A stretch of 64,000 nucleotides of DNA from assembly GCF_003308995.1 (NCBI RefSeq), contig NZ_QFFJ01000002.1:62001-126000 (forward strand). The letters are read 5' to 3'. The DNA is from Chitinophaga flava (GTDB lineage Bacteria > Bacteroidota > Bacteroidia > Chitinophagales > Chitinophagaceae). Below the pieces are notes generated by a model that was not told where the DNA came from, did no database searches, and saw only the letters and a list, made by a program, of their open reading frames with translations. The number at the start of each line of letters is the position of its first letter. Position 1 is the stretch's first letter. This document shows, piece by piece, positions 27,090-35,364 of the stretch. Both the position numbers and the translations under genes were made by a program.

Positions 27090-27710
27090 ATGTACAGAGT
27101 ATTTTTAGCTTTATGGATCATAGGTGCCACTGCCTGCAGTAATAACAATACAGCCGATGACGAAACCACCGCTGTTCCTGCTCCATCCGAATCTGTGGTG
27201 ACATCACTGGAAGAAGAGGATTCGGTACTCAAAGCACATGAAGATATTGCCTGGGATGAGATAGAAGGAATCCAGCTCTCCAGGGTGATGATCAATAATA
27301 AAGTACCGTTACATACCAGCCTGTCGCGTTTTAAAGCTGCCTTTGGAGAGGCCGACAGCCTTGTAACACCAGACTGGACCTCTATCTGCGATGCCCAGTT
27401 TGAAGACGAATTTGAATACTTCTATAAAAACGGTTCCCGTTTTGAACTTTATAAAGACTCCCTGGCCTGCGATGAATTCAGGCTTACACCGACGCAAACG
27501 GTTTCCTATGGAGGCATTACTTTTAGCCACAATACTACCTGGGCTGATATGAAGAAACGTTTCCCCAAAGCTGTGCGCCAGGCGGAGAATGAAGGTTATA
27601 CAGATATGATCACCCTGCGGGACGCGGATGTGAAAGAGAGTGATAGTAGTGTTCGGTTTTTCTTTGAAAATGGTAAACTGATACGGATCGTTTATTTTAT
27701 CCCCTGCTAG
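27090..27710 (+). CDS. Putative lipoprotein of unknown function
   Basis: An ATG at 27090 gives MYRVFLALWIIGATAC, a lipoprotein signal with Cys at residue 16; the frame also allows a start at 27078. An acidic linker (ADDETTAVPAPSESVVTSLEEED) leads to a domain with SRFKAAFGEADSLVTPDW and DMKKRFPKAVRQ, and an aromatic C-terminus (VRFFFENGKLIRIVYFIP). No family recognised. It stands alone between a divergent gene and the leftward lut operon. Confidence 0.65.
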   Translation: MYRVFLALWIIGATACSNNNTADDETTAVPAPSESVVTSLEEEDSVLKAHEDIAWDEIEGIQLSRVMINNKVPLHTSLSRFKAAFGEADSLVTPDWTSICDAQFEDEFEYFYKNGSRFELYKDSLACDEFRLTPTQTVSYGGITFSHNTTWADMKKRFPKAVRQAENEGYTDMITLRDADVKESDSSVRFFFENGKLIRIVYFIPC

Positions 27711-27725
27711 GTATTATATCTGCCC

Positions 27726-27764
27726 ATCAGGCCCATCAATAAACATTAGAATTCATCACAGTTA
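27726..27764 (+). repeat. ATCA-phased intergenic repeat, copy 4
   Basis: ATCA at 27726, 27735, ATTA at 27745 and ATCA at 27755, ending in CACAGTTAC as in copy 1. It lies between the lipoprotein gene and lutC and runs up to the lutC stop. Confidence 0.55.
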
Positions 27765-28349
27765 CAACAGATAAACACTCAGGCTTCTGGCCCCTTGTGC
27801 CCCATGTACCAACACGGCTCCGATATCTGCGGTAGCGGAAGGCCCCATCATAAAACAGCCATAGGCGGTATCTTCCAGGTGTACCCGCAGGTAGGCATCG
27901 TACATATCGCATACGATAGACTGGGGAGACAGCAGTATCACCAGATGCTGTGATAAAAAGCCCAATGCATTTACTTCCAGATCTTCCTGGGTAAGCCATA
28001 CCATTCCGTTTTCTGCTACGCCAAACCGGGCCCGGATCACTGCTACATCCACATCTGCCAGCTCATGCGGGTTCTGCACGGCGTGAATGTCGCGGTTGCC
28101 TTTTATCTCCGGGGTTACGGAGCAGATCACGCTGGCGCCTGGGAACTGGGATGCCAGCAGGGCTTGTGCGGCCACTGCATCTGCGGGCCTAAAAATTTCA
28201 CCACCGGCATCGGCTACACGTTGTTCGAATGCTGTCAGCAGATCGGTTACTGTTTTGGGGAAAGCGGGAATGGCCGGGTAGGCGATACGGTTAAGCGGCA
28301 GCTGGCTTTCTACAGCTGCCAATACGTGATTACGTGTGTTGTTCTCCAT
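27762..28349 (-). CDS. lutC: Lactate utilization protein C (LUD domain)
   Basis: The frame opens at 28421, but MENNTRNHVLAAVESQLPLN at 28349 is the better start and overlaps lutB by 20 bp. It is a LUD-domain protein (FGVAENGMVWLTQEDL, LVILLSPQSIVCDMYDAYLRV, SATADIGAVLVHGAQGARSLSVYLL). LutC is the third subunit of the LutABC L-lactate oxidation complex, which feeds electrons from lactate to the chain. Gene order lutA-lutB-lutC on this strand is the standard operon. Confidence 0.88.
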   Translation of the reverse strand: MENNTRNHVLAAVESQLPLNRIAYPAIPAFPKTVTDLLTAFEQRVADAGGEIFRPADAVAAQALLASQFPGASVICSVTPEIKGNRDIHAVQNPHELADVDVAVIRARFGVAENGMVWLTQEDLEVNALGFLSQHLVILLSPQSIVCDMYDAYLRVHLEDTAYGCFMMGPSATADIGAVLVHGAQGARSLSVYLL

Positions 28350-29745
28350 GATCGTTGTTTTTGGCTCTGTATTGTAAATACCACTCCCGGAATGTTTGTC
28401 CGGCGAAATGGGGTAACTCACGGTGACGCCCCCACGGATTCAGCACCTTGTTGTACAGAAGGAAATGAGGCGTAAAACGTAATGCTCCGCTGGCCATGCT
28501 TTCGGCACTGCGGAACAATTGCGGGTGTTCGAAGATCCTGCCGGCGGCACCAAAGGCCAGCCGCCTGCTGACAGGCAGATATTTTTTTGCTGCCATCACT
28601 TTGCGCCATTTTAATATCTGGTCGCTGATGTCAATCTTAACCGGACAGACCTCTGTGCAGGAGCCACACAACGAGGAATGGTACGGTAACTCACTATATC
28701 TGGATTCATCGAAAGTAGGGTCGAGGATAATACCAATAGGCCCGGAATAGGTAGCACCATAAGCTAACCCGCCACTACGACGGTATACCGGACAGGTATT
28801 CATACAGGCGCCACAACGGATACACTTCAGTGATGTCCAGAAGTCGGGCATACCTAAGCGCCGGCTGCGCCCGTTGTCTGTCAGAATGATATGCAGCTCG
28901 CCACCACGGCGGGGACCGCTGAAATGAGAAGTATATTGTGTGGCCAGCGTTCCCAGTGCGCTGCGTGACAACATCCGGATGAAGATGCCGAGATCACTCA
29001 CTTTAGGCAGCAGCTTTTCTATACCGATACTGGCGATATGAACAGGAGGTACGGCAGCACCTATATCCGCATTGCCTTCGTTGGTGCAGACCACAAAACT
29101 GCCCGTTTCCGCAATGGCGAAATTGGCGCCTGTCATCCCGGCGCCGGCTTCCAGAAACCTTTTCCGCGCATCATTACGCATGGCTTCTGTCAGATAGTGT
29201 GGATCGGTATTGCCGGGGTCTGTGCCGATACTACGGGCAAACAGCTGTGCTACATCTTCCGGCGTTTTGTGAATGGCGGGCATTACAATATGGCTGGGAG
29301 GCTGGTCATCCAGTTGCTGGATCCGTTCGCCCAGGTCAGACTCAGTAACGGTGATGCCCCGTTTCTCCAGAAAGGCGGTCATACCACATTCTTCCTGCAG
29401 CATCGATTTGCTTTTGATAACAGCGCGGATGTTTTTCTCCTGAAGGATGTCCCATACGTGCTGATTATGTTCTGCGGCATCTCTGGCCCAGTATACTTTG
29501 GCGCCTCGTTTCAGGGCATTGTTTTCAAATTCACGCAGGTAATCGGGGAGATGGGTAAGGGTATGTTCCTTTATCTGTGACGCGATCTTACGCAGTTCTT
29601 CCCATTCGGGTACCGCCCTGGCAGCGGCATCCCGGTGCATGCGGGCGGCCCACAGGTTTTTATCGTGCATGGGCTCATGCACCTCGTCCTGTTCGAGGAA
29701 GGCGGCGGCGTTGGCGGCTACATCTACTTTTTTTTCATCTCCCAT
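28330..29745 (-). CDS. lutB: Lactate utilization iron-sulfur protein B
   Basis: The 471-residue protein has an N-terminal LUD domain (GMTGANFAIAETGSFVVCTNEGNADIG) and a C-terminal double 4Fe-4S ferredoxin module: CIRCGACMNTCPVYRR and CGSCTEVCPVKID. These match LutB. It carries electrons within the LutABC complex. It begins 10 bp after the lutA stop and its end overlaps lutC, so translation is probably coupled. No lactate permease or LutR regulator is adjacent. Confidence 0.93.
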   Translation of the reverse strand: MGDEKKVDVAANAAAFLEQDEVHEPMHDKNLWAARMHRDAAARAVPEWEELRKIASQIKEHTLTHLPDYLREFENNALKRGAKVYWARDAAEHNQHVWDILQEKNIRAVIKSKSMLQEECGMTAFLEKRGITVTESDLGERIQQLDDQPPSHIVMPAIHKTPEDVAQLFARSIGTDPGNTDPHYLTEAMRNDARKRFLEAGAGMTGANFAIAETGSFVVCTNEGNADIGAAVPPVHIASIGIEKLLPKVSDLGIFIRMLSRSALGTLATQYTSHFSGPRRGGELHIILTDNGRSRRLGMPDFWTSLKCIRCGACMNTCPVYRRSGGLAYGATYSGPIGIILDPTFDESRYSELPYHSSLCGSCTEVCPVKIDISDQILKWRKVMAAKKYLPVSRRLAFGAAGRIFEHPQLFRSAESMASGALRFTPHFLLYNKVLNPWGRHRELPHFAGQTFREWYLQYRAKNNDHGEQHT

Positions 29746-29754
29746 AAAAAAATA

Positions 29755-30498
29755 TTAAAAAGGACCACCATTGAGTACCTGTGCCACATGCAGAAATTTC
29801 ATGCGTATGCCGGCTTTGCGGGCAATACCCTGCTGATGCATCAGACAGGACATGTCAGGAGATACAATAAATTCAGCATCATTCCGGACGTAATCATGCA
29901 CTTTATCCAGGCCCATACTGGCGCTCACCGCTTCATCTGTCACACAGAAGGTGCCACCGAAGCCACAGCATTCATCAGGACGGTCCATCGGTACCAGTTC
30001 CAGACCTTCCACCATCTGTAACAGCCGGGCGGTTTTATTGAAAGGAGTACCCATGATTTCGGAGGGAAGGGCTATGTTCAGACCGCGGATGGAGCTGCAA
30101 CTGTTATGCAACCCTACTTTATAACGGAAATAAGCCCAGGGGAAACTTTCTACCTGCAGTATATCGTGAAGAAATTCTACCAGTTCGTAGGTGCGTTGCC
30201 GTACATGCAGTACGTCGGGGTCCTGCGGGATTGCATCAAGATGATGCCTTACGTGTTTTACACAGCTGCCGGCAGGTCCGATGATATATTCAAACTCCCG
30301 GAAGTTGTCAACAAACAGTTGTTCCGCGGCGGCTGAATGCTGCTGGTCACCTTCATTGGCCATAGGCTGGCCGCAACAGGTCTGGTTCAGCGGATATACC
30401 ACTTCCAGGCCCAAACGTTCCAGCAGCTCCAGGGTGGCGATGCCGGCTTCCGGGTAGATAGCGTCAACATAACAGGGAATGAACAGGCCAACTTTCAT
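29755..30498 (-). CDS. lutA: Lactate utilization protein A (CCG domains)
   Basis: The start MKVGLFIPCYVDAIYPEAG at 30498 is preferred to the upstream frame opening at 30537. Two cysteine-rich CCG domains are visible: NQTCCGQPM with GPAGSCVKHVRHH, and DECCGFGGTFCVTDE. They bind iron-sulfur clusters, as in heterodisulphide reductase and glycolate oxidase GlcF. First gene of the lutABC operon; total length of about 248 residues is normal. Confidence 0.92.
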   Translation of the reverse strand: MKVGLFIPCYVDAIYPEAGIATLELLERLGLEVVYPLNQTCCGQPMANEGDQQHSAAAEQLFVDNFREFEYIIGPAGSCVKHVRHHLDAIPQDPDVLHVRQRTYELVEFLHDILQVESFPWAYFRYKVGLHNSCSSIRGLNIALPSEIMGTPFNKTARLLQMVEGLELVPMDRPDECCGFGGTFCVTDEAVSASMGLDKVHDYVRNDAEFIVSPDMSCLMHQQGIARKAGIRMKFLHVAQVLNGGPF

Positions 30499-30563
30499 AC
30501 GCAGGACTATTTGCTTGATACATATGCATAACAGCAAAGTCGCCGTGTTGGTTGACCGGAAAA

Positions 30564-31349
30564 TCAGGAGACCGGTGTTTTCCCTCCGTCTACTGCGATA
30601 CTGGTGCCTGTCACGTAGGCGGCTGCGGGTGTAGCCAGAAAAGCGGCCATGGCACCTACTTCCCGGGCTTCGCCAAAACGTTTCATGGGGATTTCTCTCA
30701 GCGCTTCTTCCGCGATCGTTTCAGGAGAGACATTACGAGCAGCGGCGCTGTTGCTGAATATGCTTTCCAGCCTGGCAGTACGGACAGAACCGGGCAGTAC
30801 ATTATTGACTGTAATGCCATGTGGAGCCAGTTCTGTGGCCAGCGTTTTGGCCCAGGCAGCAACAGCCCAGCGGGTAGTATTGGATACGCCGAGGTTTTTC
30901 AGCGGAGCTTTTACAGAAGTGGAGATAATATTGATGATACGACCATAGCCGGCCTGTATCATGCCTGGCACCAGGGCCTGCGCCAGTACCTGGTTGCAGA
31001 GCAGATGCTGGGAGAAAGCATCTGCAAAGGCGTCTGTGGAGGCTTCCAGAATAGGGCCTGTAGCAGGGCCGCCGGTATTGTTGATCAGGATATGTACCGT
31101 GCCTTCGAGAGCGAGGTCGGCAGCTAAATCCTTTACTTCGTCCAGATCTGAGAAGTCGGATACGATATACCGGTGGGCTTGTCCGGCTTCAGAAGAGAGT
31201 TGCGTTACAGCGGTCTTCAGGTTTTCTTCGTTCCGGGCGGTGAGTATACAGGTGGCACCCAGGGAAGCCAGCTCTATGGCGGTGGCAAGGCCGAGGCCTT
31301 GTGAACCGCCGCATATCAGTGCGGTTTTGTCTTTTAAGGACAGGTTCAT
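30564..31349 (-). CDS. SDR-family oxidoreductase with atypical active site
   Basis: The 261-residue Rossmann protein has the cofactor motif ALICGGSQGLGLA and NNTGGP. The region that normally holds the catalytic YxxxK reads NLGVSNTTRWAVAAWAKTLA, which aligns Ser in place of Tyr and Arg in place of Lys. The C-terminus VTGTSIAVDGGKTP is typical. Such SDRs are annotated as 3-oxoacyl-ACP reductase-like, but the chemistry may differ. The gene ends 66 bp upstream of lutA on the same strand. Confidence 0.85.
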   Translation of the reverse strand: MNLSLKDKTALICGGSQGLGLATAIELASLGATCILTARNEENLKTAVTQLSSEAGQAHRYIVSDFSDLDEVKDLAADLALEGTVHILINNTGGPATGPILEASTDAFADAFSQHLLCNQVLAQALVPGMIQAGYGRIINIISTSVKAPLKNLGVSNTTRWAVAAWAKTLATELAPHGITVNNVLPGSVRTARLESIFSNSAAARNVSPETIAEEALREIPMKRFGEAREVGAMAAFLATPAAAYVTGTSIAVDGGKTPVS

Positions 31350-31354
31350 GATTT

Positions 31355-31464
31355 TCGGATTTTTTGATTTTCGATTTTGATATGGAGAGAATCAAAGGTC
31401 TCTATTTCAAATAATTAAATCAAAAAATCCGAAAATCAAAAAATCCGAAAATCAAAAAATCCGG
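31355..31464. repeat. Three tandem 16-bp repeats with an inverted copy
   Basis: AAATCAAAAAATCCGA at 31417-31432 and 31433-31448, then AAATCAAAAAATCCGG at 31449-31464. The inverted sequence TCGGATTTTTTGATTT lies at 31355-31370, so the two sides can form a long AT-rich hairpin between the SDR and membrane-protein genes. Confidence 0.75.
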
Positions 31465-31469
31465 AAATG

Positions 31470-32591
31470 TTATACCCTTACATAGATCTTCCGCTTATCC
31501 AGTATCAGACCTACTGTCCAGCACAGCAGCATAAATGCCAGTGAGAATAGCAGAGAGCCGAATTTACCAGGAGATAAGGGCTGGAAAATCTGATCATTGA
31601 TCCATTGATACAATGATTGGTTACCTATGAGGAAGAAGTACATCAGGATAGCGAGCACTTCTGACAATAGGTATAGGAACAACGGGTTTTTGCCGAAGAT
31701 GGTGAAAAAGCTCGTGCCTTTGGTAAAGCCGGCAATATCGATCAGTAGAATGAGCAGGGATAAAAGTATAAGGTCGATGCCCACTGTGAGCAGCACATAG
31801 GAGCTGGTCCACAGTTTTTTGTTGATGGGAAATACTGTGTTCCATGCATAGGCAAGGGCTATCAGTACGGCGCCGGTGGCTATCATCCGTAGCAGCCCGG
31901 ACTGGGTGCGGCCCTGCTGCTGTACAAACAGGCCTGCATAATAACCGGCTACTACGTTCACTACAGCCGGGAAGGTGCTGAGGATACCTTCCGGATCGAA
32001 GGCAAAACCTTCTCCGTGATACATATGATTATCGCCCATTACCAGCTTATCAAGAGCGATGCCGGCATTGCCATGGATACCATATTGGTCGCCGGGTGTG
32101 CCGGCAAACCACAGAATGGCCCAGTAGCCGAAGAGAAACAGGGCACTGACCGTCCACACGCCTTTTTTAGGAAGATAATGAATCAGGAGGGAGGCAATAC
32201 CATAACAGAGGGCTATACGTTGTAATACGCCCAGGATACGGGTATGGCTGAATGGTTTGAAACTCAGTCCCGTACTGGTATGCTCCACAAAGGGAAACCA
32301 ATACATCAGGTAGCCGAGCAGAAAAATGATAAGGGTACGTTTGAAGATTTTACCGAGCACAGCTGCGTTGCCCAGCTGTTCATATTTTTTCATACTGAAA
32401 CTCATGGCATTGCCGACAGCAAAAAGGAAGGAAGGGAATACCAGGTCTGTGGGGGTCCAGCCGTGCCAGGGGGCATGATCCAGCGGCCAGTAAGTACCCC
32501 CTGTGCCGCCGGTATTAACTATGATCATGAAACAGACTGTCATGCCGCGGAATACATCCAGCGGTAAAAAGCGTTGGGAGCTTTGTGTCAT
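31470..32591 (-). CDS. Acyltransferase-like membrane protein (DUF5009 / heparan-alpha-glucosaminide acetyltransferase type)
   Basis: The frame opens at 32675, but MTQSSQRFLPLDVFRGMTV at 32591 is the family start. The protein (about 373 residues) has ten or so membrane helices and the motif RFLPLDVFRGMTVCFMIIVNTGGT...YWPLDHAPWHGWTPTDLVFPSFLFAVG, typical of the NagX/DUF5009 group related to HGSNAT. These proteins are thought to move an acyl group to amino sugars across the membrane; the activity here is inferred. Such genes often accompany chitin or GlcNAc use. Confidence 0.85.
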   Translation of the reverse strand: MTQSSQRFLPLDVFRGMTVCFMIIVNTGGTGGTYWPLDHAPWHGWTPTDLVFPSFLFAVGNAMSFSMKKYEQLGNAAVLGKIFKRTLIIFLLGYLMYWFPFVEHTSTGLSFKPFSHTRILGVLQRIALCYGIASLLIHYLPKKGVWTVSALFLFGYWAILWFAGTPGDQYGIHGNAGIALDKLVMGDNHMYHGEGFAFDPEGILSTFPAVVNVVAGYYAGLFVQQQGRTQSGLLRMIATGAVLIALAYAWNTVFPINKKLWTSSYVLLTVGIDLILLSLLILLIDIAGFTKGTSFFTIFGKNPLFLYLLSEVLAILMYFFLIGNQSLYQWINDQIFQPLSPGKFGSLLFSLAFMLLCWTVGLILDKRKIYVRV

Positions 32592-32710
32592 TTTTCCCCG
32601 TATTAAGTTGGTTGATAAGATGGTAAGGAAATGGGCCGCATTTGAGTGTCTACAATATAGACATCTCTTTTTCAAAATCCAAATACGGGGAAAAAAGAGT
32701 TGGAAATTTT

Positions 32711-33541
32711 TTACATGGAGAAGCCGCGGCCCAACACTTCATGTACTTCGTGGATGACCACAAATGCTTCGGGATCAGCTTCCTGCACAAGGGATTTGAG
32801 GTGCATCAGCTCTTGTTTGCCAATAACAACATACAATATTTCTTTTCTGTCGCCAGTGTAGGCACCATGTCCATGCAGTACGGTTGCACCACGTCCCATT
32901 TCGCCGGTGATCTTTTGTGCAATGAGTGGGGTATGCTGGGAGATGATGGTAATAGCCCGTTTGGTGTTAAGACCGTCTACTATATAATCTACTGTTCTGG
33001 CGCCAATGTAAACAGCGATAAAGGTATACATGGTTTTTTCCAGGCCGATGATAAAGGAAGAAGCAGCAATCACTACGATATCAAATATCAGCATGGCGTT
33101 GCCCAGGGTCCAGCCCAGGTATTTGTTGCACATCCTTGCTACAATGGCCGAACCGCCGGTTGTGCCGCCCGACAGGAATACGAGCCCTATGCCAATGCCT
33201 ACCAGCAAACCGGCAAAAATGGCTGCCAGCAAGGTATTGGAAGTTACCGGTGTGAGATGGTTTTCCGTGATGTAAAGGAAAAACGAACAAAAAATAATAC
33301 CCAGGATCGTATACAACATCCCCCGCTTGTCCAGCAGTTTGTATCCTGCTATGATCAGGAACACATTAATGATGAGGTTGGTGATACCCGGAGACCAGCC
33401 AAAATAATAATAGGTAACGATAGTGATACCAATTACCCCGCCTTCAGAGAGCTTATTGGGGATGGCCAGATAATTAATGCCTACAGCAAATATCAGCGCA
33501 CCGATAATGAGCAGTAGGATATTCTTCACATGTGATTTCAT
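32711..33541 (-). CDS. YitT-family membrane protein
   Basis: 276 residues with five to six membrane helices (LLLIIGALIFAVGINYLAIPN, GGVIGITIVTYYYFGWSPG, FLSGGTTGGSAIVARM) and a C-terminal DUF2179 domain (TIISQHTPLIAQKITGEMGRGATVLHGHGAYTGDRKEILYVVI). This is the YitT arrangement, function unknown. A CAAAAATA (TATTTTTG on this strand) box at 33546-33553 is only a few bases from the start, implying a very short leader if used. Confidence 0.9.
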   Translation of the reverse strand: MKSHVKNILLLIIGALIFAVGINYLAIPNKLSEGGVIGITIVTYYYFGWSPGITNLIINVFLIIAGYKLLDKRGMLYTILGIIFCSFFLYITENHLTPVTSNTLLAAIFAGLLVGIGIGLVFLSGGTTGGSAIVARMCNKYLGWTLGNAMLIFDIVVIAASSFIIGLEKTMYTFIAVYIGARTVDYIVDGLNTKRAITIISQHTPLIAQKITGEMGRGATVLHGHGAYTGDRKEILYVVIGKQELMHLKSLVQEADPEAFVVIHEVHEVLGRGFSM

Positions 33542-33689
33542 GGGGCAAAAATAACTTATTTTTTATGCAAATGATGGAGCCCAAAGACGCTTACGTAAAG
33601 GATTTTCCCGAAAGTTAACAGTCGGGGGCTGGAAACAGGACCGTCTTTTATAACTGAATATTCATCTATGAAAAAAAACACAAAAATTA

Positions 33690-33740
33690 TTTGGAATTAA
33701 TAAAACTCGATGTATATTTGTCTACCAAATAAGTAGACTA
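33690..33740 (+). promoter_or_regulatory. Promoter with overlapping palindromic operator
   Basis: TTTG at 33690-33693, exactly 19 bp, then TATATTTG at 33713-33720. Right after the -7 box lies GTCTAC-7 bp-GTAGAC (33720-33738), a 6-bp-arm palindrome typical of a repressor site. No intact regulated gene follows. Confidence 0.6.
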
Positions 33741-33746
33741 ATAAGT

Positions 33747-33956
33747 TTGCAACCACAACAGGGAGAAATAAGGCAATACTCCCGGCATCCTTTGATCCAC
33801 CAGCAAAGAGCAGCCGCCATTATTGAACAATTGTGTAAAACGATACACTATGAAACGGCATACTCAGGACTGTGGACTACGTTCCCAAGCGTTGATATCA
33901 GCAAAGGTAAACAATACCTGTTCCCGTTACATTATTGTGCTGCACTGCTGTTGTAG
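33747..33956 (+). pseudogene. Possible relic of a TetR-type regulator
   Basis: A 69-codon frame starting with TTG lies just after the promoter/operator. Part of it (AAAIIEQLCKTIHYETAYSGLW...VDISKGKQYLFPLHYC) loosely resembles the N-terminal HTH of TetR proteins (…ILEAA..LF...GY...VSKG..Y.YF...), with the middle of the HTH missing. A self-regulated tetR gene that decayed after losing its 3' part would explain the intact promoter and operator. The resemblance is weak; it may equally be noncoding. Confidence 0.3.
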
Positions 33957-34117
33957 CAGTAGTTGCTGACACTGAAGTCTTGCGTTCTGTAAGCTGTAAA
34001 TAGAATGCCTGGTCGGGCTTGCGGGAAAGGTATGCTGCAAATTTATTGGTGGTAAATTTTTCAGTATCATACCTGCCCCGCGCCTCCCGGCATATCGCTC
34101 ACACAAAATTGTTTGCC

Positions 34118-34999
34118 ATGAAAACTCATGCTCATTTCCTGCTGGCGGCTCTTTTAGTAATAACCCATGCCAACACTGCAAAAGCTGCCACTAATCAAGA
34201 TACTATAACTGTTACGGGTACACGATTTACTTTTCCGCTGGTACAGGATTGGATCGACGACTTCCAGCAAACCCACCCCGGAACAGTGTTTCGCCTCGTG
34301 TCTCCCAGAGACCCTGCCGCCGCACAGGCTGTGATACATTTTACTGCACAACGTATCCCGCAACATAAAGAACAATATCAGTATGTAGCAGTTGCCCGTT
34401 ATGCGCTGTTACCCGTTACCAATATCCACAGTGCACATGCCGGAAAATCATTGACAGTGGAGCATTTGAAGGAATTGTATTTTAAACGGGAACAAAAAAA
34501 TACTGCCTCCGAACAAGTGGTCGTATACAACCGGCTGGAGAAATCCTGTGCACCGGTTACTTTCGCAGCCTTTTATGGTGCTGCCTTTGAAGATATAAAA
34601 GGCAAGCAGGTGCCCGGTGATGACCAGCAGCTACTGAAGGCTGTACAAGAAGATCCTGCTGCGGTATCCTTTAATAACCCCGGCTTTATCTACGATCTGC
34701 GCAACCGGAAACCCGTTCATAATATCGCGGTCATTCCGCTTGATCTCAACAATAACGGGCGTTTAGAACAGGAAGAAAATTTCTATACAGATCTGGATGT
34801 ACTGATCAATCGGCTGGAAACCGCACCGCCACCGGGTATCCCGATAGAAGAAGTGGTGCTGAGTTACGATCGCTCACTGGAGAAAACCCAACCAGTGATT
34901 GCAGCCTGGGTCCAGTATATACAACGGGAAGGACAGACACAACTACATCACTTCGGGTTCCTGACGGCTCATCCGGTTAATGCCGTCGCAACAAAATAA
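34118..34999 (+). CDS. PstS-like periplasmic substrate-binding protein
   Basis: The start MKTHAHFLLAALLVITHANTAKA gives a clean signal peptide; the frame is open further upstream from 34019. The mature protein has the PBP-like_2 pattern (TITVTGTRFTFPLVQDWIDDFQQTHPGTVFRLV; VVYNRLEKSCAPVTFAAFYG; VQEDPAAVSFNNPGFIYDL), as in PstS phosphate-binding proteins of Bacteroidota. No PstABC transporter is adjacent, and the residues contacting phosphate cannot be assigned here. It precedes a TonB gene by 365 bp. Confidence 0.7.
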   Translation: MKTHAHFLLAALLVITHANTAKAATNQDTITVTGTRFTFPLVQDWIDDFQQTHPGTVFRLVSPRDPAAAQAVIHFTAQRIPQHKEQYQYVAVARYALLPVTNIHSAHAGKSLTVEHLKELYFKREQKNTASEQVVVYNRLEKSCAPVTFAAFYGAAFEDIKGKQVPGDDQQLLKAVQEDPAAVSFNNPGFIYDLRNRKPVHNIAVIPLDLNNNGRLEQEENFYTDLDVLINRLETAPPPGIPIEEVVLSYDRSLEKTQPVIAAWVQYIQREGQTQLHHFGFLTAHPVNAVATK

Positions 35000-35046
35000 C
35001 AACGGAAGCTATATATACTCCGGTCATAAGGGGCGCTATCCTCGGC

Positions 35047-35275
35047 AATACTGGTGGGTGTTGTGGGGTAGTTGCCTCACCAGCCGGAGAACTACTATAA
35101 CGAAATTATTTTTATCCTATGGTAACTCCTGTTTTGAAATCACAGGAAATAAATGAATGACTACCTGCTAACGTAAACGCTTATACTTTTTTCGGAAAGC
35201 CTAATTTATCATGAAGGAACCACCTGTTTCCAGGTAAGGCTCCCAGTGCCAGCAAGTCCCGGTCTCGCGCCGGGG
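35047..35275 (+). ncRNA. Candidate structured RNA upstream of tonB
   Basis: The gap holds several hairpins. CTGGTG/CACCAG (35051-35056 with 35078-35083) competes with GTAGTT/AACTAC (35068-35073 with 35090-35095), which encloses CTC/GAG. TCCTGT/ACAGGA lies at 35127-35147. ACCTG-TTTC-CAGGT lies inside GGA/TCC at 35216-35243, resembling the hairpins at 16.7-17.56 kb. A terminator-like AGTCCCGG/CCGGGGCT with TTTT follows near 35252-35282. It could be a small RNA or the leader of the tonB gene. Confidence 0.35.
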
Positions 35276-35364
35276 CTTCTCTTTTATATATACCCGAAAA
35301 AATATTTTTCCATTTTGTTATGGAAAATATTTTCCTGCCTCATCTAATTAAAAAACAAATTACC

